Shown piece after piece: positions 39,454-50,556 of a stretch of DNA of 64,000 nucleotides. The notes beneath the pieces were generated by a model. The model was given only the letters and a program-made list of their open reading frames with translations. It did not search any database and was not told where the DNA came from. Location of the stretch: the NCBI RefSeq assembly GCF_004125265.1, contig NZ_RDTE01000003.1, forward strand, positions 4,836,001-4,900,000. The letters are read 5' to 3'. The stretch is from Streptomyces lydicus (lineage in GTDB: Bacteria; Actinomycetota; Actinomycetes; Streptomycetales; Streptomycetaceae). The translations under genes were made by a program, and so were the position numbers. Positions within the stretch are counted from its first letter, which is position 1. Every line of letters begins with the position of its first letter.

Positions 39454-40544
39454 GCGTTCTCCAGCCCCTTTGCGATGTGCAGAAATGCCTCTTCCAGGGA
39501 TGCGGATCTGACGTCCAGTCCGCGCAGCGTTATCCCCTTGTCCTGCGCCCAGACCAGCACCCCCGTCGCGGTCCGCTGCAGTTCGTCCGTCCGCAGCCGG
39601 ACCGTGCGCCCGGTCGTCTCATGGCCGGTGACTCCCAGTTCCCCCAGTGGCGGGAGATCGCCGACGTGGAATCCGTCGGGCAGCTCGAAGGAGAGGTGCG
39701 AGGGGTGCGCGGCGACCACGTCCGCGACGTACCCCGCCGCCGCTATCCGCCCGCCGTGCAAAATCGCCAGCCGGTCCGCCAGCTCCTCGGCTTCTTCGAG
39801 ATAGTGCGTGGTCAGCACGATCGTGGTGCCGGAGTCCCGCAGCTCGCGGACCAGTTCCCAGGTGGCATGACGCGCCTCGGTGTCCAGCCCGGTCGTCGGC
39901 TCGTCCAGGAACAGCACCTCGGGCCGCCCCAGCAGCGCGAGGGCGAGATCCAGCCGCCGGCGCTCGCCGCCGGACAGCTGCTTGACCCGGACGTCCTTGC
40001 GGCGGTCCAGTCCCACGGAGCCGAGGGCTTCCTCGACCGGGCGCGCCCCGGTGGTGCACCCCGCCCACATCCGCAGGGTCTCCGCCGGTGTCAGCTCGGC
40101 GGGGAATCCGCCCTCCTGCAGCATGACGCCGATATGGGGCCGCACTTTTTCCCGCTCCCGGAACGGATCATGGCCGAGGACCCGGATCCGCCCGGACGTG
40201 GGCGCGGCCAGGCCCTCCAGCAGTTCGAGGGTGGAGGTCTTGCCCGCACCGTTGGTGCCGAGCAGCGCGAACAGCTCGCCCCGGTCGACGGTGAAGTCGA
40301 TGCCCTTCACGGCCTCATAGCTCTCCTGCGCGCCGGACCGGCTCCGCCCACCCGGCCGGCTGCGCCCCTCCGGCTGCCCTCCGGACGACTTCCCCCGGCC
40401 CGGCTCGCGCGTCTCTTTCCCGCGCCGTCCGGCCGAGCCGTAGCGCCTGCGGAGTTCGGTGACTTCGATCACACCGACGCCGGAGCCGGTGTTCCCGGCG
40501 ACGCCGCGGCCGGCCTCCGCGATGGTTTTCTCCCCGATGTTCAT
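39450..40544 (-). CDS. ABC transporter ATP-binding protein
   Basis: 364 aa. Walker A GTNGAGKTS, signature LSGGERRRLDLALAL, Walker B VLFLDEPTTGLDTEAR, H-loop LTTHYLEEAEELADR. An unusual insertion of about 40 basic, Gly/Ser/Arg-rich residues (SAGRRGKETREPGRG onward) sits between the first strand and the Walker A region; an alternative is that translation starts later, but the strand VIEVTELRRRYG before it is a genuine ABC start. First gene of the exporter-kinase-regulator operon. Its upstream region holds overlapping inverted repeats, the likely target of the response regulator. Confidence 0.92.
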   Translation of the reverse strand: MNIGEKTIAEAGRGVAGNTGSGVGVIEVTELRRRYGSAGRRGKETREPGRGKSSGGQPEGRSRPGGRSRSGAQESYEAVKGIDFTVDRGELFALLGTNGAGKTSTLELLEGLAAPTSGRIRVLGHDPFREREKVRPHIGVMLQEGGFPAELTPAETLRMWAGCTTGARPVEEALGSVGLDRRKDVRVKQLSGGERRRLDLALALLGRPEVLFLDEPTTGLDTEARHATWELVRELRDSGTTIVLTTHYLEEAEELADRLAILHGGRIAAAGYVADVVAAHPSHLSFELPDGFHVGDLPPLGELGVTGHETTGRTVRLRTDELQRTATGVLVWAQDKGITLRGLDVRSASLEEAFLHIAKGLENA

Positions 40545-40587
40545 GAGTCCAGCGTTCCGCCGGATCGCGTTTCCGGGCAGTGCGTCC

Positions 40588-40614
40588 TGTCATCGCAGCC
40601 GATGACAAATGTCA
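40588..40614. promoter_or_regulatory. Overlapping inverted repeats upstream of the exporter operon
   Basis: TGTCATCG (40588-40595) is mirrored by CGATGACA (40600-40607), and TGACA (40603-40607) by TGTCA (40610-40614). Starts 44 bases before the operon's first codon, a fitting place for binding by the LuxR-type response regulator encoded at the end of the same operon. Confidence 0.7.
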
Positions 40615-40699
40615 GTTGCCAACGCCGGAAGAGGGGGAAGAGGGAGGGCGCGACGGAGAGTGAAGGAGCCGGGTGCGAGGTGATCGCCGGAAAAGGAAG

Positions 40700-40728
40700 A
40701 AGGCCCCGGTCGCAATGACCGGGACCTT
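40700..40728 (-). terminator. Terminator of the second tRNA-Gly(GCC)
   Basis: AAGGCCCCGGTC (40700-40711) with GACCGGGACCTT (40717-40728), one mismatch, five-base loop; related in sequence to the terminators at 36317 and 60739. Confidence 0.75.
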
Positions 40729-40737
40729 CTCTTTCTG

Positions 40738-40810
40738 AGCGGACGACGAGGCTCGAACTCGCGACCTCAACCTTGGCAAGGTTGCGCTCTACCAACTGAG
40801 CTACGTCCGC
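40738..40810 (-). tRNA. tRNA-Gly (GCC), second copy
   Basis: Same mature sequence as the copy at 36362-36434: GCGGACG acceptor, CTTGCCAAG anticodon loop, TTCGAGC T-loop. Probably transcribed with the tRNA-Gly(UCC)-like gene just upstream on the same strand. With the first copy it frames a 4.3-kb segment as direct repeats. Confidence 0.96.
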
Positions 40811-40889
40811 AGGCATCCACTCGGCTTTCACCGAGCGGCGCGACAGCTACTGTACCTGATCCCGTGACCGGGAACGGTCGAGCTGTCAG

Positions 40890-40961
40890 AGCGGGTGACA
40901 GGGATTGCACACTGCGCCTCCCTCTTGGAAAGAGGGCGCTCTACTACTGAGCTACACCCGC
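40890..40961 (-). tRNA. tRNA-Gly (UCC)-like, with an abnormal T-arm
   Basis: Acceptor GCGGGTG/CACCCGC, D-arm TAGCTCAGTAG and anticodon stem-loop CCCTC-TTTCCAA-GAGGG (anticodon UCC) are perfect. The T-arm is not: with a seven-base loop TGCAATC the flanking pentamers CAGTG and CCTGT pair at only one Watson-Crick position, and the loop lacks the usual TTC. A four-pair alternative GCAG/CTGT with a ten-base loop is possible. It may be a special or degenerate tRNA. Confidence 0.75.
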
Positions 40962-41080
40962 GTGACTCCGTGAGGTCCGGCCTTTCGGCCTCGCCCCTCG
41001 GCGTGTTCCAGACTCTAGCTGATCAGTAGGGGTGCTGTGCAAGTCGGCTGTGCCCGGGCCGGGGGACGCGCCGAAGTCGG

Positions 41081-41401
41081 CTAGTGGTTGGCGGCGTTGA
41101 AGGCCTCGTAGACCTTCTTGGGGATCCGGCCGCGCGGGGGGACGTCCATCTGGTGGGACCGTGCCCAGGCGCGGACGGCCGCGGGGTCGGGGTTCACCGC
41201 GGTGCGGTGGTAGGCCTTGCCGGACTTGGCCCGCTTGCGGCCGGCCTCCACGAACGGGGCGAGAGCGCCGCGCAGTTTCTTCGCATTGGCTGGATTGAGG
41301 TCGATCTCGTACGACTTCCCGTCCAATCCGAAGGCGACCGTCTCTGCGGCTTCTCCTCCGTCGATGTCATCGGAGAGCGTTACTACTACGCGCTGCGCCA
41401 C
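41081..41401 (-). CDS. Lsr2-family nucleoid-associated protein
   Basis: 106 aa Lsr2 homologue: an N-terminal dimerisation part (MAQRVVVTLSDDIDGGEA, then VAFGLDGKSYEIDL and ANAKKLRGALAPFV) and a C-terminal DNA-binding domain with the AT-hook-like RGR loop (VPPRGRIPKKVYEAF) after VRAWARSHQM. Lsr2 proteins bind AT-rich DNA and silence foreign genes. Streptomycetes have two, and the copy next to purSQL is, as I recall, the one called LsrL in S. coelicolor. GTG at 41401 with AAAGGA upstream. Divergent from purS; the gap is unusually AT-rich, so autoregulation is likely. Confidence 0.95.
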   Translation of the reverse strand: MAQRVVVTLSDDIDGGEAAETVAFGLDGKSYEIDLNPANAKKLRGALAPFVEAGRKRAKSGKAYHRTAVNPDPAAVRAWARSHQMDVPPRGRIPKKVYEAFNAANH

Positions 41402-41701
41402 GGATATCGGTCCTTTCGTGGAGCGACCCCTTGTTGACGTGGGGTGATGCTCCGGATCCGGCTGATTGGGATCAATGCTTTTTCATTTGTACAGCGATGG
41501 GCATTGCATTGTGAAGCCCATTTAATTTCGTCAGCGTGTCTTCCCGCAATCCGGACCCCGGATCTTTTCGAGAATTTTTCCTGAGCTGCACTCCCTCCGA
41601 TACCGGGCCGTGATCCGGCCGTCCGCATATCTATGCGCGTAGATTTTCGAACACGGTACTGTGAGGACACCGCCTTACGCACCACACCACCGGGAGTGCC
41701 A
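41402..41701. other. AT-rich divergent gap between lsr2-like gene and purS
   Basis: Markedly AT-rich for this genome (for example ttttcatttgtac, tttaatttcg, gaatttttc). Contains CGCATA-TC-TATGCG (41624-41637) and ATCCGG-ACC-CCGGAT (41549-41563) inverted repeats. Expected to hold both promoters, possibly bound by the Lsr2-like protein itself. No gene. Confidence 0.6.
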
Positions 41702-41943
41702 GTGGCACGCGTCGTAGTCGACGTCATGCTCAAGCCGGAGATCCTCGACCCGCAGGGGCAGGCGGTGCAGCGCGCACTGCCACGCCTGGGCTTCGAGGGG
41801 ATCGCCGACGTCCGTCAGGGCAAGCGTTTCGAACTTGAGGTGGAGGGTCCGGTCGACGACGCCGCCCTCGCTCGCATCCAAGAGATGGCCGAGACCTTCC
41901 TCGCCAACACCGTCATCGAAGACTTCACCGTGCGGGTCGACTC

Positions 41944-41947
<4 letters not shown>
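41702..41947 (+). CDS. purS: FGAM synthetase subunit PurS
   Basis: 81 aa small subunit of the three-part formylglycinamidine ribonucleotide synthetase, fourth step of purine synthesis; it bridges PurQ and PurL. VARVVVDVMLKPEILDPQGQ, ALPRLGFEGIADVRQGKRFE and NTVIEDFTVRV are the family strands. GTG 41702 follows GGGAG at 41690. The stop overlaps the purQ start by four bases (ATGA), so translation is coupled. Confidence 0.95.
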
Positions 41948-44903
<2,956 letters not shown>

Positions 44904-44950
44904 TCCGCCTGAGACGCAGCCCGGGCGCCGCGCCGCGCCACTGACGGTCC

Positions 44951-44992
44951 GACGGTCCGTTCCCGCCACGGGGACGGGCCGTCGCTGTTTTT
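44951..44992 (+). terminator. Rho-independent terminator after purL
   Basis: A 14-pair stem (two G-U pairs) between GACGGTCCGTTCCC (44951-44964) and GGGGACGGGCCGTC (44970-44983), followed by five T residues at 44988-44992. Ends the purSQL operon. Confidence 0.88.
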
Positions 44993-45078
44993 CCCCGCAT
45001 TTCTCCCGCATTTCCCCCGCGCCTCCTGCGCCTCCCCGCACCTTCTCGCGCCTCCCCGCACCGGCAGTCATTGCCATG

Positions 45079-45098
45079 GATTACGTCATTACGTAATC
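45079..45098. promoter_or_regulatory. Inverted repeat just before a small regulator gene
   Basis: GATTACGT (45079-45086) and ACGTAATC (45091-45098) flank CATT; the site ends seven bases before the ATG at 45106. Such a place suits autorepression by the winged-helix protein encoded next. Confidence 0.75.
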
Positions 45099-45105
45099 TC
45101 TGACC

Positions 45106-45621
45106 ATGGATCTGGAGCAGCGGCTGGCCGAGGTGGAGCGCCGGCTGACGGCGCTGGAACGGTCCGCCGCCCGTCCTCCGGCTTCCGCGCCCGAGCGGGA
45201 GCCGGACGAGGAGCTGTGGGCGCTGCGCGGCCTCAAGGAGCAGTGGGCCGAACTCGGCGCCGACAACGGCGGAGTGCTCTTCACCGGGGCCGTACGGACG
45301 CCTGCCGGACTGCGCTACGAATGGCAGTACGGCCTGGCCACCGACACCCTGCTGGACGACGACTGGGCGGCCGCCGCCGAGTCGTTCGCCGCACTCGGCC
45401 AGCCCCTGCGGCTGCGGCTGCTGCGCGAGATCCTCGGTGGCCGCTGCACCGCCGCCGAACTCACCGAGCTCGACGGCACGGGCACGACCGGCCAGATCTA
45501 CCACCACCTGCGGCAGTTGACCGCCGCCGGCTGGCTGCAGACGGCCGCCCGCGGCCGCTACGAGGTTCCGGCCGGCCGCGTCGTACCGCTGCTGGTGATG
45601 CTGACCGCCGCCGGGTGCTGA
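45106..45621 (+). CDS. ArsR-like winged-helix regulator with N-terminal coiled coil
   Basis: 171 aa. The first 30 residues (LEQRLAEVERRLTALERS) form a coiled coil. The middle (GVLFTGAVRTPAGLRYEWQYGL) is a small beta segment. The second half is an ArsR-type winged helix: FAALGQPLRLRLLREILGG, AAELTEL, TTGQIYHHLRQLTAAGWLQ, then RYEVPAGRVVPLLVML. No metal-binding cysteine pair is seen, so it is not a typical metal sensor. ATG 45106 comes directly after an inverted repeat, probably its own operator. An M23 peptidase gene follows 33 bases later on the same strand and is likely its regulatory partner. Confidence 0.85.
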   Translation: MDLEQRLAEVERRLTALERSAARPPASAPEREPDEELWALRGLKEQWAELGADNGGVLFTGAVRTPAGLRYEWQYGLATDTLLDDDWAAAAESFAALGQPLRLRLLREILGGRCTAAELTELDGTGTTGQIYHHLRQLTAAGWLQTAARGRYEVPAGRVVPLLVMLTAAGC

Positions 45622-45654
45622 CGCCCGGCCACACGACCTCACGGGGGAGACGGA

Positions 45655-46500
45655 ATGAAGTCCACCACTGAACGCAAGCTCGCCAGGAACGCCGCACGTG
45701 CCTGCCTGCTGATCTTCCTCGTGATCGTCGTCGCGAGCTTCTTCGCCGACATACCGTTGTGGTGGAGCTGGATTCCCCTGGCCCTCTGGATACTGATCGC
45801 CTTCGGCGTGAACCGCCGGGCGGCCCGCGCGGAGGCGGACGGCGCGACGGGGCAGGCCCGCGAACCGGTGGCGGTCGCCGCCCCGGTCAGCGGCCGCTGG
45901 AAGGCTCTCAACAGCCCCGCCGACAAGGTCCCCAGCCATGGCACACGTGCCTACGGGCAGGCCTACGCGATAGACATCGTGGCAGAACCGGAGCCGGGCT
46001 CCAGGCCCGCCTTCGGCTGGTGGCCCCTGGTCCGCCGCAACGAGGACTTCCCGGCCTTCGGTGCGCCCCTGCTCGCCGTAGCCGACGCCACCGTCGTCCG
46101 CGCCGAGGACGGCAGCCGCGACCATCTCAGCCGCACGTCCTGGCCCGCGGCCGTCTACCTGCTCGCCCTGGAGGGCCCGGCCCGCACGCTCGGTGGCGCC
46201 CGCTGGCTGCTCGGCAACCATGTGATCCTCGACCTGGGAGGCGGCGTCCACGCGCTCTACGCCCATGTCCGCCGCGGTTCGCTCACCGTCCGTACGGGCG
46301 ACCGGGTGCGGGCCGGTCAAACCCTCGGCCAGTGCGGCGACTCCGGCAACAGCAGCGAGCCGCACGTCCACTTCCAGCTCATGGACGCCGCCGACCCGGT
46401 CACCGCCCAGGGCGTCCCGTTCACCTGGCAGGGCGTCGGCCTCCCGCGTAACGGCGAGACCTTCGAGGCCGCCCAGCCGCGGACGACAACGGCGAGCTGA
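45655..46500 (+). CDS. Membrane-anchored M23-family peptidase
   Basis: 281 aa. Two N-terminal membrane helices (CLLIFLVIVVASFFADIP and WSWIPLALWILIAFGV), then a LytM/M23 domain: zinc ligands in SHGTRAYGQAYAIDI (His, Asp) and PHVHFQ (His-x-His), plus GNHVILDLGGGVHALYAHVRRGSLTV and GDRVRAGQTLGQCGDSGNSSEPH. The motif set is complete, so cleavage of peptidoglycan cross-links or of a wall peptide outside the membrane is expected. ATG 45655 with GGGGGAGA upstream. Follows the small winged-helix gene by 33 bases, suggesting one transcript. Confidence 0.93.
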   Translation: MKSTTERKLARNAARACLLIFLVIVVASFFADIPLWWSWIPLALWILIAFGVNRRAARAEADGATGQAREPVAVAAPVSGRWKALNSPADKVPSHGTRAYGQAYAIDIVAEPEPGSRPAFGWWPLVRRNEDFPAFGAPLLAVADATVVRAEDGSRDHLSRTSWPAAVYLLALEGPARTLGGARWLLGNHVILDLGGGVHALYAHVRRGSLTVRTGDRVRAGQTLGQCGDSGNSSEPHVHFQLMDAADPVTAQGVPFTWQGVGLPRNGETFEAAQPRTTTAS

Positions 46501-46587
46501 GCGCCGGCAGCCCCGTAGCCGGTCGCCCCGGCGTTCGTCTCGCGCATGCGGCAGCACCTGTCAGTGCCGCCTCGTAGGCTGACGGAC

Positions 46588-47385
46588 ATGCCGCCTGCCG
46601 CCCGGAAGCCGCGCCCCCGCCGGTACGACCCGAAGAAGACCCGCAGTGCCGTCACGGCCCAGCTCGCGCACGTCCAGGAGGCCGTACGCGCCCTTGGGCC
46701 GGGCCAGTTGGCGCTGCCGACCCGGCTCGGTGACTGGACGGTGCGCGAGCTGGCGGCGCATCTGTCCATGGCCGTGGGGAGCGTGGCGCGCAGCCTTGAG
46801 CGGCCGGTGCCGGCGCGGGCGGAGGCCACCCTGCTTCAGTGGCCGTCGGCGGCCGCGCCGCGCGCCGCCGACGTCGACGCGCGCACCCGCGCCCTGGCCG
46901 ACGCGCACGACCCGGTGGAGCTGCTGGAACGCACCGCGGCCGAGTTCGCCGAGGTCGTCGCGCCGGAGCCGGACGACCGGCTGGTGCCGGTCCTGCCCGG
47001 CGCGATGCCGCTGGCGGACTTCCTCGTCACCCGCTGCCTCGAACTCGTCGTGCACACCGACGACCTCGCGGCGGCGACCGGCCGGGAGATCCCCTTCGAC
47101 CGCCAGGCCCTGGCCACCACCACCCGCCTGCTGGCCGACGTCCTGGCGGACCGGGCCCCCGGCGGTTCGGTGGAGCTGCGGATTCCGCCGTTCGCCGTGG
47201 TGCAGTGCGTGGCGGGCCCCAAGCACACCCGCGGCACCCCGCCGAATGTCGTCGAGACCGACCCGCTGACCTGGATACGGCTGGCCACCGGCCGTACGTC
47301 CTGGGCCGAGGCGCTGGACGCGGCGACGGTCAGCGCCGGCGGCGAACGGGCCGATATCAGCGGATATCTGCCCGTGCTGAGCTGA
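46588..47385 (+). CDS. Maleylpyruvate isomerase-like/SCP-fold protein
   Basis: 265 aa. The N-terminal part is a DinB-like four-helix domain of the maleylpyruvate isomerase family (TRLGDWTVRELAAHLSMAVG, LVTRCLELVVHTDDLAAATG with the metal-site His positions), and the C-terminal part a sterol-carrier-like domain (VELRIPPFAVVQCVAGPKHTRG, NVVETDPLTWIRLATGR). ATG at 46588; TAGGCT (46575-46580) ends seven bases before it, which suggests a leaderless message. It stands just upstream of purF on the same strand but with a 318-base gap. Many such proteins use mycothiol; the exact role here is not known. Confidence 0.85.
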   Translation: MPPAARKPRPRRYDPKKTRSAVTAQLAHVQEAVRALGPGQLALPTRLGDWTVRELAAHLSMAVGSVARSLERPVPARAEATLLQWPSAAAPRAADVDARTRALADAHDPVELLERTAAEFAEVVAPEPDDRLVPVLPGAMPLADFLVTRCLELVVHTDDLAAATGREIPFDRQALATTTRLLADVLADRAPGGSVELRIPPFAVVQCVAGPKHTRGTPPNVVETDPLTWIRLATGRTSWAEALDAATVSAGGERADISGYLPVLS

Positions 47386-47629
47386 CGGCGGCGAGCCCGG
47401 CACCGGCACCCGGCGCGGGCGGCGGACCCGGCGCCCGTACCGATCGCGGCCGCGGGGGCGTCGCGCATCTCACACGGAGCGGGACGCGCCCCCGGGCCAC
47501 AAGATCCACACGGTTCACGCCGCGGGCCCCGCGCCCGGCGGCGCACCAGGTGAGCCAAGGGATCCGAGGTCTGCAGGGGCGCCGAGCCGCCCGCCGCGAG
47601 GCGTGAGCACGTCAAGCGGTGCGGCCCCT

Positions 47630-47703
47630 CATTCATGCACTCATCCAGTTTCGCGGCCATCCCCGGTTCGGATGAATGCGCGACCTGCCCTAGACTCGGT
47701 GCC
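47630..47703 (+). promoter_or_regulatory. purF promoter region, likely leaderless, with inverted repeat
   Basis: TTCGGA (47667-47672), 18 bases, TAGACT (47691-47696), then seven bases to the purF GTG: a start of transcription at the initiation codon is predicted. CATTCAT (47630-47636) is mirrored by ATGAATG (47672-47678) beside the -35 element, a possible operator. The remainder of the gap 47386-47629 shows nothing I can name. Confidence 0.55.
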
Positions 47704-49263
47704 GTGCCACGTGGTGACGGACGACTCAGCCACGACCTGCTCCCCGGTGAGAAGGGCCCCCAGGACGCTTGCGGCGTCTTCGGTGTCTGGGCTCCGGGTG
47801 AAGAGGTCGCCAAACTCACCTATTTCGGGCTGTATGCGCTGCAGCACCGTGGACAGGAGTCCGCGGGCATCGCGGTGAGCAACGGCTCCCAGATCCTCGT
47901 TTTCAAGGACATGGGCCTGGTCTCCCAGGTCTTCGACGAGACTTCGCTCGGCTCCCTCCAGGGCCATATCGCCGTGGGCCATGCCCGCTACTCCACCACC
48001 GGTGCCTCGGTGTGGGAGAACGCCCAGCCGACGTTCCGTGCGACCGCGCACGGCTCGATCGCGCTCGGCCACAACGGCAACCTGGTGAACACCGCCGAGC
48101 TGGCGGATCTGGTCTCCGCGCTGCCCCGCGAGGGCGGCCGGGCGACCCAGGTCGCGGCCACCAACGACACCGACCTGGTGACGGCCCTGCTGGCCGGCCA
48201 GGTCGACGAGGACGGCAAGCCGCTGACCGTCGAGGAGGCCGCCCCGCGCGTCCTGCCGAAGGTCAAGGGCGCCTTCTCGCTCTGCTTCATGGACGAGCAC
48301 ACGCTCTACGCCGCCCGCGACCCGCAGGGCATCCGCCCGCTGGTCCTCGGCCGCCTGGAGCGCGGCTGGGTGGTCGCCTCCGAGACCGCCGCCCTCGACA
48401 TCTGCGGTGCCAGCTTCATCCGGGAGATCGAGCCCGGCGAGATGGTCGCCATCGACGAGAACGGCCTGCGCAGCAGCCGCTTCGCCGAGGCCCGCCCCAA
48501 GGGCTGCGTCTTCGAGTACGTCTACCTCGCCCGCCCGGACACCGACATCGCCGGCCGCAACGTGTACCTCTCCCGGGTGGAGATGGGCCGCAAGCTGGCC
48601 GCCGAGGCGCCGGCCGATGCCGACCTGGTGATAGCGACGCCGGAGTCCGGCACGCCCGCCGCCGTCGGATACGCCGAAGCCAGCGGCATCCCCTACGGCT
48701 CGGGCCTGGTCAAGAACTCCTACGTCGGCCGGACCTTCATCCAGCCCTCGCAGACCATCCGCCAGCTCGGTATCCGGCTCAAGCTCAACCCGCTCAAGGA
48801 AGTCATCCGCGGCAAGCGCCTGGTGGTCGTCGACGACTCGATCGTCCGCGGCAACACCCAGCGCGCCCTGGTCCGGATGCTGCGCGAGGCCGGCGCTCTC
48901 GAGGTCCACATCCGGATCTCGTCCCCGCCGATCAAGTGGCCGTGCTTCTTCGGCATCGACTTCGCCACCCGCGCGGAGCTGATCGCCAACGGGCTGAGCG
49001 TGGAGGAGATCGGCAAGTCGCTGGGCGCCGATTCGCTCGCGTACATCTCCATCGACGGCATGACCGAGGCGACCACGATCGCCAAGCCGAACCTGTGCCG
49101 CGCCTGCTTCGACGGCGAGTACCCGATGGAGCTGCCCGACCCGGGGCTGCTGGGCAAGCACCTCCTGGAGTCGGAGACCGCGAGCGGGACCACGTCCGAC
49201 GTGGACGGCGTCCAGACGCTCACCGCCGGGGTCGGCGGGGCCGACGCGCTGCGTCGCCCGTAG
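47704..49263 (+). CDS. purF: Amidophosphoribosyltransferase
   Basis: First committed step of purine synthesis: PRPP plus glutamine to phosphoribosylamine. 519 aa. The Ntn-hydrolase nucleophile is Cys23 in QDACGVFGVW after a 22-residue propeptide, as in the Bacillus-type enzyme. RGQESAGIA, HNGNLVN and the PRPP loop VVVDDSIVRGNT are intact. Cysteines in WPCFFGID and NLCRACFDGEYP fit the [4Fe-4S] cluster of this type. GTG 47704 gives the conserved start PRGDGRL. purM follows 34 bases later. Confidence 0.98.
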   Translation: MPRGDGRLSHDLLPGEKGPQDACGVFGVWAPGEEVAKLTYFGLYALQHRGQESAGIAVSNGSQILVFKDMGLVSQVFDETSLGSLQGHIAVGHARYSTTGASVWENAQPTFRATAHGSIALGHNGNLVNTAELADLVSALPREGGRATQVAATNDTDLVTALLAGQVDEDGKPLTVEEAAPRVLPKVKGAFSLCFMDEHTLYAARDPQGIRPLVLGRLERGWVVASETAALDICGASFIREIEPGEMVAIDENGLRSSRFAEARPKGCVFEYVYLARPDTDIAGRNVYLSRVEMGRKLAAEAPADADLVIATPESGTPAAVGYAEASGIPYGSGLVKNSYVGRTFIQPSQTIRQLGIRLKLNPLKEVIRGKRLVVVDDSIVRGNTQRALVRMLREAGALEVHIRISSPPIKWPCFFGIDFATRAELIANGLSVEEIGKSLGADSLAYISIDGMTEATTIAKPNLCRACFDGEYPMELPDPGLLGKHLLESETASGTTSDVDGVQTLTAGVGGADALRRP

Positions 49264-49297
49264 AGCTCGTTCACACACGACAGGAAAGTGCTCAGCC

Positions 49298-50368
49298 ATG
49301 TCCGCTGAATCCTCCGGTGCCAGCTACGCCGCCGCGGGCGTCGACATCGAAGCCGGCGACCGCGCCGTGGACCTGATGAAGGAGTGGGTGAAGAAGGCCA
49401 CCCGCCCCGAGGTCGTCGGCGGCCTCGGCGGCTTCGCCGGCCTCTTCGACGCCTCCGCCCTCAAGCGCTACGAGCGCCCGCTGCTCGCCTCGGCGACCGA
49501 CGGCGTCGGCACCAAGGTCGACATCGCCCGCAAGATGGGCGTCTACGACAGCATCGGCCACGACCTCGTCGGCATGGTCGTCGACGACCTGGTCGTCTGC
49601 GGTGCCGAGCCGCTGTTCATGACGGACTACATCTGCGTCGGCAAGGTCTACCCCGAGCGGGTCGCCGCGATCGTCAAGGGCATCGCCGAGGGCTGTGTGC
49701 TGGCCGGCTGTGCGCTGGTCGGCGGCGAGACCGCGGAACACCCGGGGCTGCTGGGCGCGGACGAGTTCGATGTCGCGGGAGCCGGCACCGGCGTCGTCGA
49801 GGCGGACCGGGTGCTGGGCGCGGATCGTATCCGTACGGGCGACGCGGTGATCGCCATGGCGTCCTCCGGGCTTCACTCGAACGGGTACTCGCTGGTCCGT
49901 CATGTGCTGTTCGACCGTGCCGGAATGGCCCTGGACCGGGAGATCCCGGAGTTCGGCCGCACGCTCGGCGAGGAGCTCCTGGAGCCCACCAAGATCTACT
50001 CGCTGGACTGCCTGGCGCTGACCCGTACGACCGAGGTGCACGCCTTCTCGCACATCACCGGCGGCGGCCTGGCCAACAACCTCGCCCGGGTGATCCCGGA
50101 CGGTCTGCACGCCACCGTCGACCGCACCACCTGGACGCCGGGGCCGGTCTTCGACCTGGTCGGCGCGGCCGGCTCGGTCGCCCGCCCGGAGCTGGAGAAG
50201 ACCCTGAACATGGGCGTCGGCATGATGGCCGTCGTGCCACAGGGTTCGGTGGAGGCCGCCCTGACCACGCTGGCCGACCGCGGCGTGGACGCCTGGGTCA
50301 GCGGCGAGATCACCGACCGCGGTGACCGCGCAGAGGCAGTGACCCTGACCGGTGACTACGCGAGCTGA
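49298..50368 (+). CDS. purM: Phosphoribosylformylglycinamidine cyclo-ligase (AIR synthetase)
   Basis: Closes the imidazole ring of AIR from FGAM with ATP, fifth step. 356 aa. Motifs: SYAAAGVDIEAGDRAVDLMK, ASATDGVGTKVDIA, IGHDLVGMVVDDLVVCGAEPLFMTD, LVGGETAEHPG, ASSGLHSNGYSLVR and HITGGGLANNLARV. ATG 49298 follows AGGAAAG. Co-transcribed with purF; a hairpin at 50489 ends the unit. Confidence 0.98.
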   Translation: MSAESSGASYAAAGVDIEAGDRAVDLMKEWVKKATRPEVVGGLGGFAGLFDASALKRYERPLLASATDGVGTKVDIARKMGVYDSIGHDLVGMVVDDLVVCGAEPLFMTDYICVGKVYPERVAAIVKGIAEGCVLAGCALVGGETAEHPGLLGADEFDVAGAGTGVVEADRVLGADRIRTGDAVIAMASSGLHSNGYSLVRHVLFDRAGMALDREIPEFGRTLGEELLEPTKIYSLDCLALTRTTEVHAFSHITGGGLANNLARVIPDGLHATVDRTTWTPGPVFDLVGAAGSVARPELEKTLNMGVGMMAVVPQGSVEAALTTLADRGVDAWVSGEITDRGDRAEAVTLTGDYAS

Positions 50369-50488
50369 GCGGACGGGCGCCTGCCACGGCCCCACCCGGG
50401 CCAGGACGGGCGCCCCTCTCCCCGGCGGCCGTCGAGGCGGCCACCACGCCCACGGACATACGGGCAGCGGTCATCCGGGCAGCACAGA

Positions 50489-50518
50489 ACCCGGTCCGGG
50501 CGATGCCCAGGACCGGGT
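50489..50518. terminator. Bidirectional terminator between purM and DUF3073 gene
   Basis: ACCCGGTCC (50489-50497) pairs with GGACCGGGT (50510-50518), 12-base loop. It lies between convergent genes and has no U-run on either side. Confidence 0.7.
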
Positions 50519-50556
50519 CCGTGATGCTGTTATGGGTGCCGCGAGCGCGCAGAGAG

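Noticed and set aside
36362..40961. tRNA-Gly genes as attachment sites of an integrative element
   Set aside because: No integrase, relaxase or phage gene lies nearby; only the direct-repeat bracket is real.
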